From the NCBI RefSeq assembly GCF_037975245.1, contig NC_092580.1:17930001-17994000 (forward strand): 64,000 nt of DNA, read 5' to 3'. Each line of letters begins with the position of its first letter. Position 1 is the stretch's first letter. The DNA is from Apostichopus japonicus. Lineage: Eukaryota; Echinodermata; Holothuroidea; Aspidochirotida; Stichopodidae. A program made the translations under genes and the position numbers. The notes below the pieces were generated by a model. The model was not told the DNA's origin, did no database searches, and saw only the letters and a list, made by a program, of their open reading frames with translations. Below are positions 23,035 through 36,023 of the stretch, piece after piece.

Positions 23035-25030
23035 TGTACAGGGGTGTTACTAAAACGAATGACAATTGCGTTACACATAACGAATGACAATATGTTGTAC
23101 ACACTCAAATATTGCGTTGACTAAAACGAATGACAGTGAATGACAGCACACATTTGCTTCAACCAGATATCACAGTTCAGACTTCGTGGGTATATTAAAG
23201 CCACGCAAACCGAGTGGACGCGAAGTGCGTGGCTTACAGATCTAGTAAAGTACGGACAAGATACAAACGCACCTTATAAGTAAGCGAAATTGTAAGTCTG
23301 ATTTTAAAAAGTAAATTAAACGTCCTTTTTCCGATATTAATTGTTAGAAACTAACAATACTATAATCTTGAAACGGCTACAAATTTCAGGAAGAGTCCTT
23401 ATATTGGACATTTCTATGAACAAAAAAAAAAAAATTTTTTTTTTGGAGGGGGTGCAAAAGGGACTGGAAAAGGAGAAATTTGCACCAGTTATGGAGCTAC
23501 TCTATAACAGTGGCGCCATCCCACCCCCCCCCCCTTTGCGCACGCCACTACTCGAACGCCATGTATTCATTCCTTAGTTCCCTACATGAAAAATATATAT
23601 ATAGGGGCCTATATAAGTTGCCAGATGATTCATCTCATTGGATTTTTCGAACTGCAGCCAAACATTCCTAGAAAATTTTCGAGAAAACAGTTGTTGCTAC
23701 TACAATTTTTATACTTTAATAGTACGATATCATAGCATTTTCCACCCAAATTAATCGTGGATATATCAGTTTCAAACATACCAATTAGCCAGCACCTAAC
23801 AATTACTTCACAGCACTCAAGCGCATTCTCACACAAAAACTTTCCCTGTGGTTTCTATTCGAAAATTACACCAAAACTCTGCAACCACGTATAACATGCA
23901 ATCGATTGGGCACAAATTGAATGCTCTGAAACCTCTGAAGTCTATAATATCATATACCTTACAGGGACTTAGCCCTAAAGCATGCCCCTGGATCCTATGC
24001 AAATAATGCAAAGAGTTCTAGTTGACAGACAATAAAATGGATCCGACGCAATCCCCCTAAGATATGAAATCCTGTCTACAAGCTTGACCTTCTCTACAAT
24101 ATATCAAGTTCATATTTTTAGTTGGGCTAGGCTATCCCTTCAAAGATTTACCTGATGTAACTCAGGAATAAACTGATCAATTTGGGAAAAGAAACAATCA
24201 TAAAAATAAGGTTACCATGGTTTCAATTGTTTGGTAATGGGGCATATTGCAAAAGGTACCTAAAATGACCGAGGTGATCATGCATAAAACTTTCCCCCTT
24301 CTCGAACTCTGCCTCCCCAACTCCCCAGACTAAAAAGTATGGGTACACCAGTCCCAACACTGACATTAATGACACTATAATGATTTGAAAATTGAATGCT
24401 ATAAGCTAGGTCTCAGGTGGCAACGTTAAATCATTCCTGAATGAATCTGCACAGGTCTATACTAGTTATAAGTTTATAACTATATATGTCTGGGATCTAA
24501 CTTAATTGTTTCTGTGAAAACAACTAGGCGTCGTATTAGTACATAATAAACAAATGACATGTACAAATGCGAAGTATAGGCCATGGAAGTCCAGCAATGC
24601 TATTAGTTATATGTTACTAGACCTAGCCTAACCTACCGTATGTATAAGTCAATGCAATACACTATCATACGCTTAGATTAGCCTATAACAGTTAACAGTC
24701 ATTACATAGCATTAGTGTTGACCAAGCACATCGACTACGAAACGTGTCTCGTAAATGTGCCAACTTTGAACTAATATTCCCTTGAAATGATTTCGTTCCT
24801 AGATTTCCTATCACTTGAAAAATGAATAACGACCAGATAACTTGCAATTTTGTAGATGGTGGCCCGTCGTCATGTCTTTGAAGTGCAACTACAAAAGTAC
24901 AAGAATTCGAGGGAAATACATGCCACCGTGAATAAAAACTTTACCATAAAGGTGGCGCTAGATAATAAACATTTAATTGTGTGTATTTTTCATTCCTGAG
25001 CCGCAAATGATAAGATTATATCTATGGAGA
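23035..25030. other. Intergenic
   Basis: No gene recognised. A 9-bp inverted repeat (AGCCACGCA 23199-23207, TGCGTGGCT 23226-23234) forms a small hairpin. A G-rich/C-rich pair near 23440-23540 resembles MITE ends, but no target duplication was found. Confidence 0.4.
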
Positions 25031-25302
25031 GCCGAAAGGAAAGTTTATTATGTTGTTTACTTTTATGTTGTCTGCCGTTTAATGTTGTTTCCTTTGATGC
25101 CGTTGTCTCCTTTGATGGTTCTTTTGATGTTGTCTCATTTCATGTTGTCTCCTTCAATGTTGTTGTCTTCTTCGATGTTGTTTCCTTTGATGTTGTTTCC
25201 CTTTGATGCTGCCGCTGTTCACTTTCATGACGTCAAAAAAGAGACAGCAACATTATAATAGACAGCAAAGAAGTAAACAACATAATACTATATCCTTTCG
25301 GC
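25031..25302. mobile_element. Fold-back element with internal short tandem repeats
   Basis: Arms of about 45 bp are inverted copies. GCCGAAAGGA at 25031-25040 pairs with TCCTTTCGGC at 25293-25302, followed inward by TTATGTTGTTTACTT and its complement. Between the arms, 25080-25210 is a degenerate tandem array of a 12-15 bp unit like TTTGATGTTGTCTCC. No target duplication was identified. The repetitive open frames it creates are not genes. Confidence 0.7.
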
Positions 25303-28225
25303 GGTCAATATATATCACCCTGTGAAGAACATCGTTCAAATTTCAACAGACGGCATTGCTGATATAGTGATATAGTTGAGGCAGTAGCACCTACAATATA
25401 ACAAGAACTTGTGTTGAAGTAAGAGGACGTACATAAGGTCCCTGATGGAAATGTGTGTTATCAGGAGTATGTTCTCGATAATTCAATAGTCAACCCACAC
25501 ACGCCATCAAAAAGATTCACTTCGCAGTTGACAAGGCATAACAAATATATTCCAAAATGTAAGGAAGAAAACGAAAGTTTGCTATGAACACTGAACATAT
25601 TGAGATTTCAAGGAAAAATTGGTAAAGCACAAGTTTCAGTGTTACAGGTTTAAATTTCAAGATAAAATACATGTGGCTTAAAAAATTTAGTTACCAGACA
25701 AAGTTAAATTTTCGAAACAGCCAAAACAATCAAACTCTGAGAGAAAAAGACAACATTTGAGATATAAATGTAGAAATTTGTGATATAATGTTGAAATATT
25801 CTGTATCACCTGGACTACTGTATACAAAAGTAAATTCTTTTGGTGAAAACCCCAAACTAGTTACTGGTCAATCTACCCAGCCCCCCCCCCCCTCCCCCAC
25901 ACACAAACTCACAGTTTGTGACTGCTTCCTGTTACACTATACGTATCTTTTCAATTTTGTTGATTTCTGCAGCAGGTATGTTAGACGGTATCCTGAATTG
26001 CAAAATTTGGCAAATGATACAAACAACTGGTGCAAAAGTATGAAAAACAATTACATACAACTTCTTTTTCTTTCCTCTTTTGCAGAACAGCAATATCTTC
26101 CTAGAAATGATGAGGTCATTGAGCTAGTGATGTGACAGGATAATATCTGTTCTTACTTACTCACAAATCTTGAACAAATGTCGGAATAATGGTGTAGGAA
26201 TGCACATTGGTATCACGCTATTTCAATTGATGTGGGTTAATATATTCGAATGACAATAAACTACAAAGGATCTATTCTTCATAAGGCAAACACAATACTG
26301 TTGGTTGTCAATTTTTTTCTTTGATTTTTGGTAGCAGGTAATTGAGTCAGCATCCAAAATTGCAAGAATTGTTATATGTTAAATAACTGGTGAAAAAATA
26401 TGAAAACAATCATATGCAACTGTTTCTCTAAAAAATAAATAATGGATACATGGACAACTATTCTACACTATTAATTAAAAATAAAGACTCAATACCTTGT
26501 TCTTAACTCTAGATAGGGTTGCTGGAATGCAAAATATTATTTTACCAGATAAACCCTTCCTTACTCCAGGAAGAAAGACATGGTGGGTGGCTAGTGATGT
26601 CATCATGGTAGAAGTCCATCAAAAGCTTTAATATCCTAGTATAATTTTAATGTTGACTTATCCATCACATCCCATGGATTAACATACATAAAATCATGAT
26701 CATGATGTCATCACTAAGTCTGCTGTGGCCAGATGCATTCATAAACTTCCTTCACCAAACTATAAACAATTCTCATGATACAAAATGCTCTGAGCATGCA
26801 GTTGTTTTTTTAACTCATAGGAGACACAAACCCAAACATCATATTTGGTCTATGTGATAGAGATCACCATCATGAACAACTTTCTTATACAGCTGAGCAA
26901 TATCTTATTTCCTGTGGGAGATATCACAGATATAATGATTCTTCACATGCAAAACTGAAGACTTGATTAAGTCTAAATATGACATCATTCAGCCACAACT
27001 GTGCCTCAATATTTTGTTTTTCTATTTTGGCACTATGACATAACATATTTTCAAAATGACAGCTCCCTGACATGACTATTAAATGAGGCTATCTCGGAGT
27101 ATCTCCGTAACAAGACAAAGATATTTCTAAGCTGTTGTGGGGGGGGAGGGGGGTTGTTCTACACAAAGACCTCTGTCATAGAAAGATGATAGCTGGGTTT
27201 GTGTACCCATTAAAGATGCAGACAGTTTCCAAACGACCTTTTGGTGAACAATGACCTTCAGCCAAGGTTACCAACAATCATTCCAACTTTGAATATTAAA
27301 AGCCCCTTGATAAGACCAATCAATACTTTCACTGGTCAAGATTCATTTCAAACAATAAAGACAAAAGTTGACAATTTTGAGGAAAAAAAATATCATATTT
27401 GCTTCTGTCATGTACATTAATTATAATGATTATCTTAGATCAAACAGAATTCATTACTGACTTGGACAATTAACAAACCTGGACAGGATAAAACAATGAT
27501 CTCTGAGAATGAAGTAGTAGTTTGACCAATTGTAATCCTATTTTTGGGTAATCCAACAAAATGCTGCTCACTAGAAAGAACAGAAAGGGTGAGGCAGGGC
27601 TTCATCTCTGCTCATGTTTCAAATTTGTCATGTCATTTAACAGTATGCTTTAATAAGAAAATATATTACAATGAAGTTAACGCAAACTGTCTAAAAAATA
27701 TTATGTTTTCACTGTGTCATCTGGAATAATCTTCAATGTAACATTCCAAACTTAACATTCAGATCAGATACAAGGTCACCTGGATCATTCAAAAATATTC
27801 ACTCAGGCCACTCATTAGTGATGCTATTACAATGTAACATAGAAATGAACATGGTATGTACCCTCCCTCCCCCCTTCCCCCCCCCCATCCCAGAAAAATG
27901 AATGAACTGAACAGAAACTGTTTACAATTACAAATTTACAAAGTTGAAAGCTAGAGAAAGACAAGCCAAATTATTCTTGACTAAAACGAGTTAACGCTTA
28001 AACATGGTCAGCATCCTTTTAACTCATAAAACCATAAGATTCAAATTTGCTCAGAGACTTAAAGGAGGAGAAGACCAAAGATAAATATATCATCCATTCT
28101 ATCAGAAATAAAACATAAGTTTAAGGGCAAAAAGTATATCAAGATAACCCCAATTGTAACATAAAAAGAACCCTGCTTTCCTAAAACAGCTCCCATGGGT
28201 CATAAAACATTTATACTTTTTCTTC
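25303..28225. other. Intergenic, AT-rich
   Basis: No exon recognised. Two stretches (about 25965-26070 and 26325-26420) are diverged copies of each other, around a GCAGGTA core and an AACTGGTG...AAAAGTATGAAAA-like block. A segment near 26962-26990 (CTTGATTAAGTCTAAATATG and following bases) recurs at 7579-7607 in an SLC23 intron and marks a further dispersed repeat. Confidence 0.4.
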
Positions 28226-28535
28226 CAGGCGCGTAGCCAAGTGGGGGGGCAAAGAGGGCAGCCGCCCCCCTTGAGCATATTTTTAAAAATTTGTTTTATT
28301 GTTTTTATGATATCGCTAGTAATTTCAAAAGAGAAAATGCTAAGATGCAACCTACAAGGCGTGGGAAGTGCCATTTCCAGCGATCTGGGAGGCATTTTCA
28401 GCCAAAATTTTCTTGTACGCTTCCCGCCAACCATGGTGGCGCTACGCTTAGATAGTTTGCAATGCCGCATCTACGGTTCTGAAAGTTTGCCTACATTTTC
28501 GCCCCTCCCTTGGCAAATTCCTGGCTACGCACCTG
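28226..28535. mobile_element. hAT-type MITE, 310 bp
   Basis: Ends are CAGGCGCGTAGCCAAG and the complement of CAGGTGCGTAGCCAGG. It has a perfect 8-bp target duplication ttttcttc (28218-28225 and 28536-28543). Its interior shares the core found in the 475-828, 21414-21941 and 36286-36661 copies even though its ends belong to a different type. It lies about 1 kb downstream of the BET1L stop codon. Confidence 0.92.
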
Positions 28536-29551
28536 TTTTCTTCTAACCAAAATTGTCAGGTAGACAAACAAGACAGCTTAAATGATTTAAAGCTATCCAA
28601 CTTCCATTTTTTACTTGAAAGGCAATGAAACGTTGTCGACATAATCAGCCCTTTCAACTAATGTCATACATTACCATTTGTTCCATTAATAAAATAAAAT
28701 AATTTAGGAGGGTATGTTATTGTTGATCAACTGGAATCCGAGTTTGAGTAATAGTCCGATAATTTGATACATACTAGCGGGCCAACTAGATGTAGCTGCT
28801 TCATATCTAACATTGGTTCACTGAAGTATTTGGCTGATATCAGATAAACATTTCATTATACAGAGAGGAGGTTACAAAGAAAGATGAAAAGTGGCAACAA
28901 TATACATTAAGGTCCTTGTGATTATTGAACTTACCACAAGCCAATTTCCAATAATACCAAAGAAAGAGAAAGCACATTGATACAAGTAAACCCATGGAGG
29001 GTAGCGCTTTGGAATGAATAACAATTGTAACCGGAACACGATGAAACGTTCACTGCTTCATTCTCTTTGTAGTTTCACTACCATCTGCAGCCATGTGGTT
29101 TCAAATCCAAAACCAAGTCATGATTGGATTTTTTAATTGATGAAATAACATTGAACAACATGATTCTATGCTCAGAGGCATTGTTCCTTCAACCTCCTCA
29201 TTTTTAAGTTGTCCTTTAGTCTGAGTAAATACGGCAAGTTGTATTTGACAGTATTTTCCAAAAAAAATTCCACCTGAAAAACCACCAAAATATAGAATAT
29301 TCTGCTTAAGATAATGCGACAATTTTTCAATAAAATTTCAAAGCCTTGTTAAATCGTCAGAGCTGTAAACTGGATATCAAAGTTGTGACCTCAAGGCCAT
29401 GTAGCCTAACCACCTTGATTCAATGGCTTGATGCCCCGATCTTCAATCAATTGTTTTTAAATTGATGTTTACTTCCCTCCTAAAAAGAACTCCAGCCTCA
29501 TTGGAACGTAGTCTTTCCAGAAGTATCTTCAGGTCAGCAAATCCCTGGCTT

Positions 29552-32500
29552 TCAGTGTCTCGTTACTCTCCCGATCAAGAAATAAGCCACAAAGAATATC
29601 AGAATGATTACACCTATCAGGTAACACATCATCTTCCGATTGCCTCTGCCCGACGACAACATGGTATCAAAACGTTTTATCGTTCCTCCTAATAAGCCAA
29701 CGTTACTGTCAAAGTCCGAGCCCTGTTATAGGTGGAAAGGATAATTTGTTATTAGACTGTCGGGACATGCATTCAAGTTAAAGCCCCACACAGAGTAACT
29801 TTTATTACACCTCTGCTCCCTCCCCCTCCCCCAATGGCCTACCTACCCTCCCCCAATCCCCTACCTACCCTCCCCTAATCCCCTACCTACCCTCCCCCAA
29901 TCCCCTACCTACCCTCCCCAGTCCTCTTCCTACCCTCCCTCCTCAGCTATTTGGAGTAAAATAACCAAGCAAATGCAAAAAGCTGCTCCATAAGCTGAGG
30001 TACACATTTTCCATGGAAGTTATGAACAAAAGTGATCTAAGCTAAAACATGCAGTTAACTAAATTATTGTAAATGGGTATTTTTCACAGTTTTTTTATGA
30101 CTTACCATACCATCCATGTATCTGTTTTGTTCCTTTGCTTCAGAGTCGATATCCATAGCAAGCTAATAATGTAAACAAAAATATATGTTATGCAGAAACC
30201 ACCTATTGTAACCTACATGAAAGGGTCTTTTAATTCACAAAAAGACAATTTCAGATATCCTCAAACCTTGCTGAAATACAGAAAACAAATATTTGTAGAC
30301 TTCTTTATTTCTCATGAGCTATAATCTGCATCCATAGCGATTCACATGAGCCATTGTTAAATAGCTTGATAAGTTGTGTGTATTAAATTATGAATCCTTT
30401 ATGATATATAATGGTATATGGTCACATAGTATTGATGATAAGAGCACAAATGTTCTTCTTTGAAACATCAAAGGTACAAGTATTTTATTCTAAAGCGCCT
30501 TGGAGTGATTTTATATTGGATAAGGCGCTATATAAATTCTGTAAATATGATGGATTAACATTTGTAAAGGTCTTGAGACAAAACAATGGAAGCTAGGAAC
30601 CCTTTTCCTAATTTCTTACGTGCCTTAAAGTTTGACTCCAGCAATTCCCGTAAAGGGGTGAAATAATTGGTGAGAGCACCTCAGACACAAATTTGAGGTT
30701 TATCCTTCTTTCACTGTATAAATTTTAAAATTAAATCGCATTCGATAATATATATTATAATATAATTTGACGTTCAAACATGGAAGCTACAGTGTCTATC
30801 TTTACACTGACATATATGTACATTATGCCACAGCATGCAAAGTTATGGGACAGAAATTTACTGTACACCACCATATAGCCTTCATATTGTTAATGCAGAC
30901 AATAACATGAAAATGAAATGGACAGCTTATATACAAGTCTTGATCTTGGACAATGTTAACTATAAAAAATATAATTAAATTCCCATCTATCCAGCAACTG
31001 TTTACCTTCATGTCCAGAGAAACAGCTTCATATCTTTGGTTTAAAAGAAAGTGAGAACAGCCTGTCCTCAACATTTACCACGTTGCCCCCCTCCCGCACC
31101 CCCCATTATTGAAAGAGCAATCAGCATTTACATAATGCTTGAACCTACTCAACATTATTTTTGTAGTATTTGACATAACTAAACCATAATTGCAAAGTGA
31201 TGTTTGTTAAGTGCAGAGAATAGTGTATCCAGTATCGCATCACTAAAGGCTACAGTATACAATACGGCAAGCACTGCTATAGGAATGCACAGATCATAGT
31301 AGTTTTGTACATACGGACCATAGTACTTTATGAGACACAATTTCAGAGACTTCAAAAATGCTACACAAGTTTTGATCACTAAATTATTTCCTGAAGTGTT
31401 TGTCTAAGCATCAAAGAAATCACAACATCTCATTTTGGGACTACAAATACTACCAACTGGCCACTGATATGCCTGGCAAATTTCTGATAACTACTAACGG
31501 CTTGTGAGGGTCATCTATCCTATAATACTCCTGTCGCATTGTCAGGCAACCTACTTTGATGATTCAGAGGAACAAGAGATAATCCAAATTGTAAATTCCA
31601 GCCTACAAAAAAGTAGACACACAATCTGCTTAACTTAAATGTTGTTTACACATCAAGTCTGTTACCCCAGCCCCACCCCCTTGCCCCACTTCCCACTCCT
31701 TTAATGCTCACCATTTTGATTTGTGTCACTTTGCTGGCTAATCCATCTTGTAGTCTATTGTTTTCAGCTTCTAGCATGTCCTCTGTGCCAGCAGCTCCTC
31801 CCCATGAACCTTGGAAATAACAAAGAAAATGCACACACAGATTAACGAAGATGAATGAGTAATTAATTGTCTAAGTGTCATATGGTGAAAGTTTGACACA
31901 GGTGCTTCGGCCTATAATTTGCCTTAGCTTGTAACTTTGAGTCACCTCGACCATTGTGTGCGATATATTTAATCTTATATCTTAAACCTCTCAATCTACT
32001 TGAAGTAAAAATATCTACATATTTATACTGATTTGGTTGTTTCACTGTTGATCGAGTTGTTTACTGCTTAAATTGATACAGAAAGTTTCATCATTCATGT
32101 CAGACAAATTTATTGTGAATGTATTAGTTTTTCATCCTCAAAGCTATATTGAAGGTACAAAGTTGGAAGACTAAAGTGTCTCATAAATTGTCCCAGTTTG
32201 GGGACAATGATCTGTTTCTTATGATTTGCATACATTAACCACCCCCCCCCCCCCCCACCTATATATATATAACAGGGCTGAGAGACCACCATCATGTTTA
32301 AGCTACACTAAACAAATTCCACAAAATAGGGAGAATTTTTACTAATATGATGAATATATGCAGTTAGTATTCCATGTCGCTTCTGTTACACTCTATCAGC
32401 AATCATCCACAGAATTCAAGTAACCAGTTTGAAAGTCTATCAATCTCTTTTTATCAACATGAGAAGGAATTGGGCAACGCACAACTATTTATTCTTGTAT

Positions 32501-34384
32501 TACTGTTCAAGAAGTTAATCATGAAGTACTTAATTCACAATGTTGCCAAATCATGGTCTTGTCTCACATGTACTGTAATTGGCTGTTCTACATGAAAAGA
32601 GCATTATTAATGTGTGTGCACTACAGTACATGTGTCTTACGGGTGAACAATCACAAAGTTAAATCATGGTTTTCTAGCTTATGGTGTACTGCTTATCTCC
32701 CAAGCATTTGGTTTAACTCAGTAGTACATAGCTTGCAGGGGTCAGCATACTAAAGCCATGGTTCCAATCAGCATATCTCTTGACCAACATTGCTTCCTTT
32801 CCTACTCATTCACATACTTCTTTTTATATCAACCCAAGTTATTCTCTTTAATTCTATTGTATTATATCATAGGAGAGGAAGAAACTAGAAATAATTCCAC
32901 ATTTTGACCCCAATGGCTGACAATTAATTTGTCACTGTCAAGTTATGTTTGACTCACAAACTGTAAGTTACACTTCACTAGTGCTATCTTGTACATAAAA
33001 CAAAACTTAGGAAGGGTTGCACACTTATCGCGGATGTGTTCAAAGATCGTTTAAGTTTTCACTGCACAAATTTTCCCTCCGTCTTCTGGTTTATAAAACC
33101 AGGGCCCTGATCGTGGACGACTCTGACACTCATAGGGGGCATACCTGTTACTCAATTTTATAATCTCTTCATGGGTTGGCACCGTCGAGGTTTATCTTAA
33201 CCGTAAGGAGCAGCGGAATATAATTGCCTCCTTCAAGCTTTGTCAACCTCAAGAAACTAAACGCTTTTGTTTGGAACCTTCCATATCATGGATGGATAGA
33301 CTGTTCCATTAGTTTACTATATTTCCAACTCATCAGAAATCGGTCAAACTTGTCTATAGTTTTGCTACTCGTCTGTGTCCAGTGTCAAAACAGATGGAAT
33401 GGTACTACATATGTAGAGGGGTCACACAGTTCTCTATTAACTGATCACCAGGCCTTAGTACTGATGCTCTAAAGAACAAAGCATTAAAGGTAAATAACAT
33501 GCTGGCCTCAGTCTTAGACTACAGGAATTTTGACTACACTGTACAAATTATCTCACAATACTATTCCTGATGTATTGTCTAGAGCGCCAAGATAAATTCC
33601 CAGGCAAAGTCTGACTAGAATGAAGAGGGCCATATGATGTTATATCAAAACTTTCTCCTCTGAACTTTGTCATTCAGTCTGGTGATGACAAAAGGGTTGC
33701 CTTTGTTCAGCAATTGAAGTTATTTGTTTAACATGCTATAGTACTGTACATGTCTTATCTGTATATATAGTGAACAAGGGAGGAAACTCTGTGGGTTACC
33801 TCTTTTGGGTTCATACATACACTATTTAAGATTAAGAGGGAGGGAGAAGTAGTGTTCTATAACTTTAAGTTATTGTAAGCCAATGAAATCCTATGCAAGT
33901 AATCCAAGTATAGCCAAGCCTATGTAATCCTAAGTAACTAATTGAATATTGTACTCAATGTGTAATCTATACTGAGTATACTATACATGCTGGAATGTCA
34001 TGTCTCCGAGAAAGTTGAGGAGATGAGCGTAACACTAAGTAACAGTAGTAACACTAACAGTAACAGATCAGTAGAGGAGATATTTCCATGACCAGTGCAA
34101 AGATGTGTTTCATGAGGGAGGACTCTGAGTCATATGGCCTTGTTCAATCCAAATGAATGTATGGCTCACCCCCTATATCATAAACTAATGACCAGTGCAT
34201 TCGTTAACCGTGTAGCCGATAAGATTGCTAGCCTAGACCTAGCCTAGGGTAAGCCTAGCACTAACACTAGTAACAGTTACACTAGTATAAGTAACACTAA
34301 CATTAATACTGTAATAGGCCTACTACTACATTTGGTATTACCACCACCATTGCGACGTGTGCCCCTATCCCAGGAGTCTGCCAT
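29552..34384 (-). CDS. BET1L: BET1L (GS15) Golgi Qc-SNARE, 4 coding exons
   Basis: Exons: 34384-34342 (ATG), 31809-31712, 30162-30106, 29722-29552 (TGA). Phases agree and total 369 nt, 122 aa (human BET1L is 111 aa). The protein starts MADSWDRGTR, then a Gly-rich stretch. The SNARE motif runs from MLEAENNRLQDGLASKV through LAMDIDSEAKEQNRYMDGM and SDFDSNVGLLGGTIKRFDTM, with the central-layer Gln in KEQNRY. A single C-terminal membrane anchor follows (MMCYLIGVIILIFFVAYF) and ends in a short RVTRH tail. GS15 acts in vesicle fusion within the Golgi and in endosome-to-Golgi transport. BET1 itself is a less good match, because the SGxxNRK segment before the anchor is BET1L-like. All splice sites are canonical. 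Confidence 0.94.
29813..29940. repeat. CCTACCTACCCTCCCC minisatellite in BET1L intron 3
   Basis: About five units of roughly 25 bp, consensus CCCCTACCTACCCTCCCCCAAT, strongly C-rich on the plus strand, 90 bases upstream (gene sense) of the last exon's acceptor. Confidence 0.9.
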
Positions 34385-36023
34385 GATTCCACTTTCGCCT
34401 TGACTGACTTCGATAGTAATTCTTAGCAAATTTGAAAAACAGTATATGCCTTTCTGCTACCGGTCCAGAGTTCAGTGAAAAACTCCGGTATGTACCCTGC
34501 AATATGCCTACATTAGGAATTAAACTCAATTAAAGGAGGATTCAGCATAATGTGTTGATCGAAGCCAAGGCCTGTCGGAAGCTAGCAGCCATTGGTAGCA
34601 ACAGCACAGAACTATTTCTGTGAGCAGCAGACAACTCAACAGCAGAAAGGGCACTATAGCACACCAATGGTGTATCTCAACAGCGGACACAGGCAAATTT
34701 TCTGAACGAAGTTCGAAGTATATTCAGAGAGGTACCATATCGCAGCTACTAATTAATATGCGTCATATCAAGGAAAGGTCGACGTACATGGTGGTCAGTA
34801 ATACAATATCTGCGATTTTTTGTAGAAGTGAAATATTTGTGAAATATGTGTCACTGAGAGAAAGTTTCACAGATATATAATATTTTAAAAAGCTATATCT
34901 TTCATCAATGCCTATTCTGCGACATTTGCCCTAACAGATGTGAGCAAAACCAAGAAGAGAAACGGGTAATATCACTTCATAACTGGAAGAACACCTTTTA
35001 GTTATGAATTGATATTAAGGATGAACTTTCGCTTTCTCTCCCTGTCTAGCTCCCTCCTTCATCCCGTCCCTCTCTCCATTACTCCACGAGATCACCATGA
35101 TGATTCAGGTCCGAGTGGAAGGAGGCTCCGAGTGGAAGGAGAGTCAAATATCGCTGGATAGCTGACAATTATTGGCCATTCATGGCACCTGTAATTTTCC
35201 GTATCATGACCATCAAGATTTTTTGCTGTGAGAGCATGGATATATCGTCATGCTCCTGGGAGGCCTAAAAAAGTCTCATTTACCCTTTCGCTTTGATAAT
35301 GTTTTTAAACAAGAGTGTTGAAATTTAAATTCATGCAGGGTAGTAGTGAAGTTAAAGCACTCGCGGTTCATGCTGGGGCATCTGTGACCTTGTTAGTGAG
35401 CAAACAACTGGTTATTGTGATGGTCGGTGGGAAAAAGTTTTACTGATGAACATATTACGTTTCGTCTTTTGTAAAAAAAAGTTTTTGATTGAGCATTTTT
35501 TTTAACACTACAAATCGCATCTGGGGGGCACCTGGGGCACGATTTTTTGGGGGAGGGCAAGTGCCTCTCCCCCCCCCCACAGGCGACCCCTTGGCTCCGC
35601 CACTGTCTAAGTTTTGAGCGTAGCTGGTCAAACCATGGAGCTCCATGGTCAAACCAGCTCCATAGTCAAACAGAGTAACGAATCATACAACAGAAGTAAC
35701 GGGAAGGAAATGCTTGTTTTTTCCACACACAAAAGAACAAAAACAAAATGCTAGCACACAGTTTTATGAATATCAACTTGGTAGGGAATATGATCGTTCA
35801 TTTAAAAAGAGATTAGGAATAGTGTTAAAGATACGCACATATCGTTTCTACTAATATAATAATGGGATTCCGTTGACAGTTATGCAAGTGGTTACTGTTT
35901 GTCAGTTGTCGAAACGAAAACTTACGATAGGCGATCGTAATATGAAACTTTTTGTATTAATGCATGACGTAATATTTGACCTTCATTCTGGTTGTATAAA
36001 GATCTGCTTTATTTGCTCCAATC
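34385..36023. other. Upstream of BET1L, no gene
   Basis: No exon recognised. A hAT-like right end (complement of CAGTGGCGGAGCCAAGG) finishes at 35605, but no partner end or target duplication was found, so only a fragment is likely. Confidence 0.4.

Noticed and set aside
24977-25258. Leu/Met/Pro-rich open frame
   Set aside because: It comes from the short tandem array within the fold-back element 25031-25302, and several frames are open for the same reason.
30411-30596. Open frame around AAAGCGCCTTGGAG ... AAGGCGCTATATAA
   Set aside because: This motif is a common short dispersed hairpin repeat in invertebrate genomes. No coding signal is seen, and it lies in a BET1L intron.
35420-35605. 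Complete hAT MITE ending GGCTCCGCCACTG
   Set aside because: No left end or duplication of tctaagtt was found, so it is noted only as a fragment.
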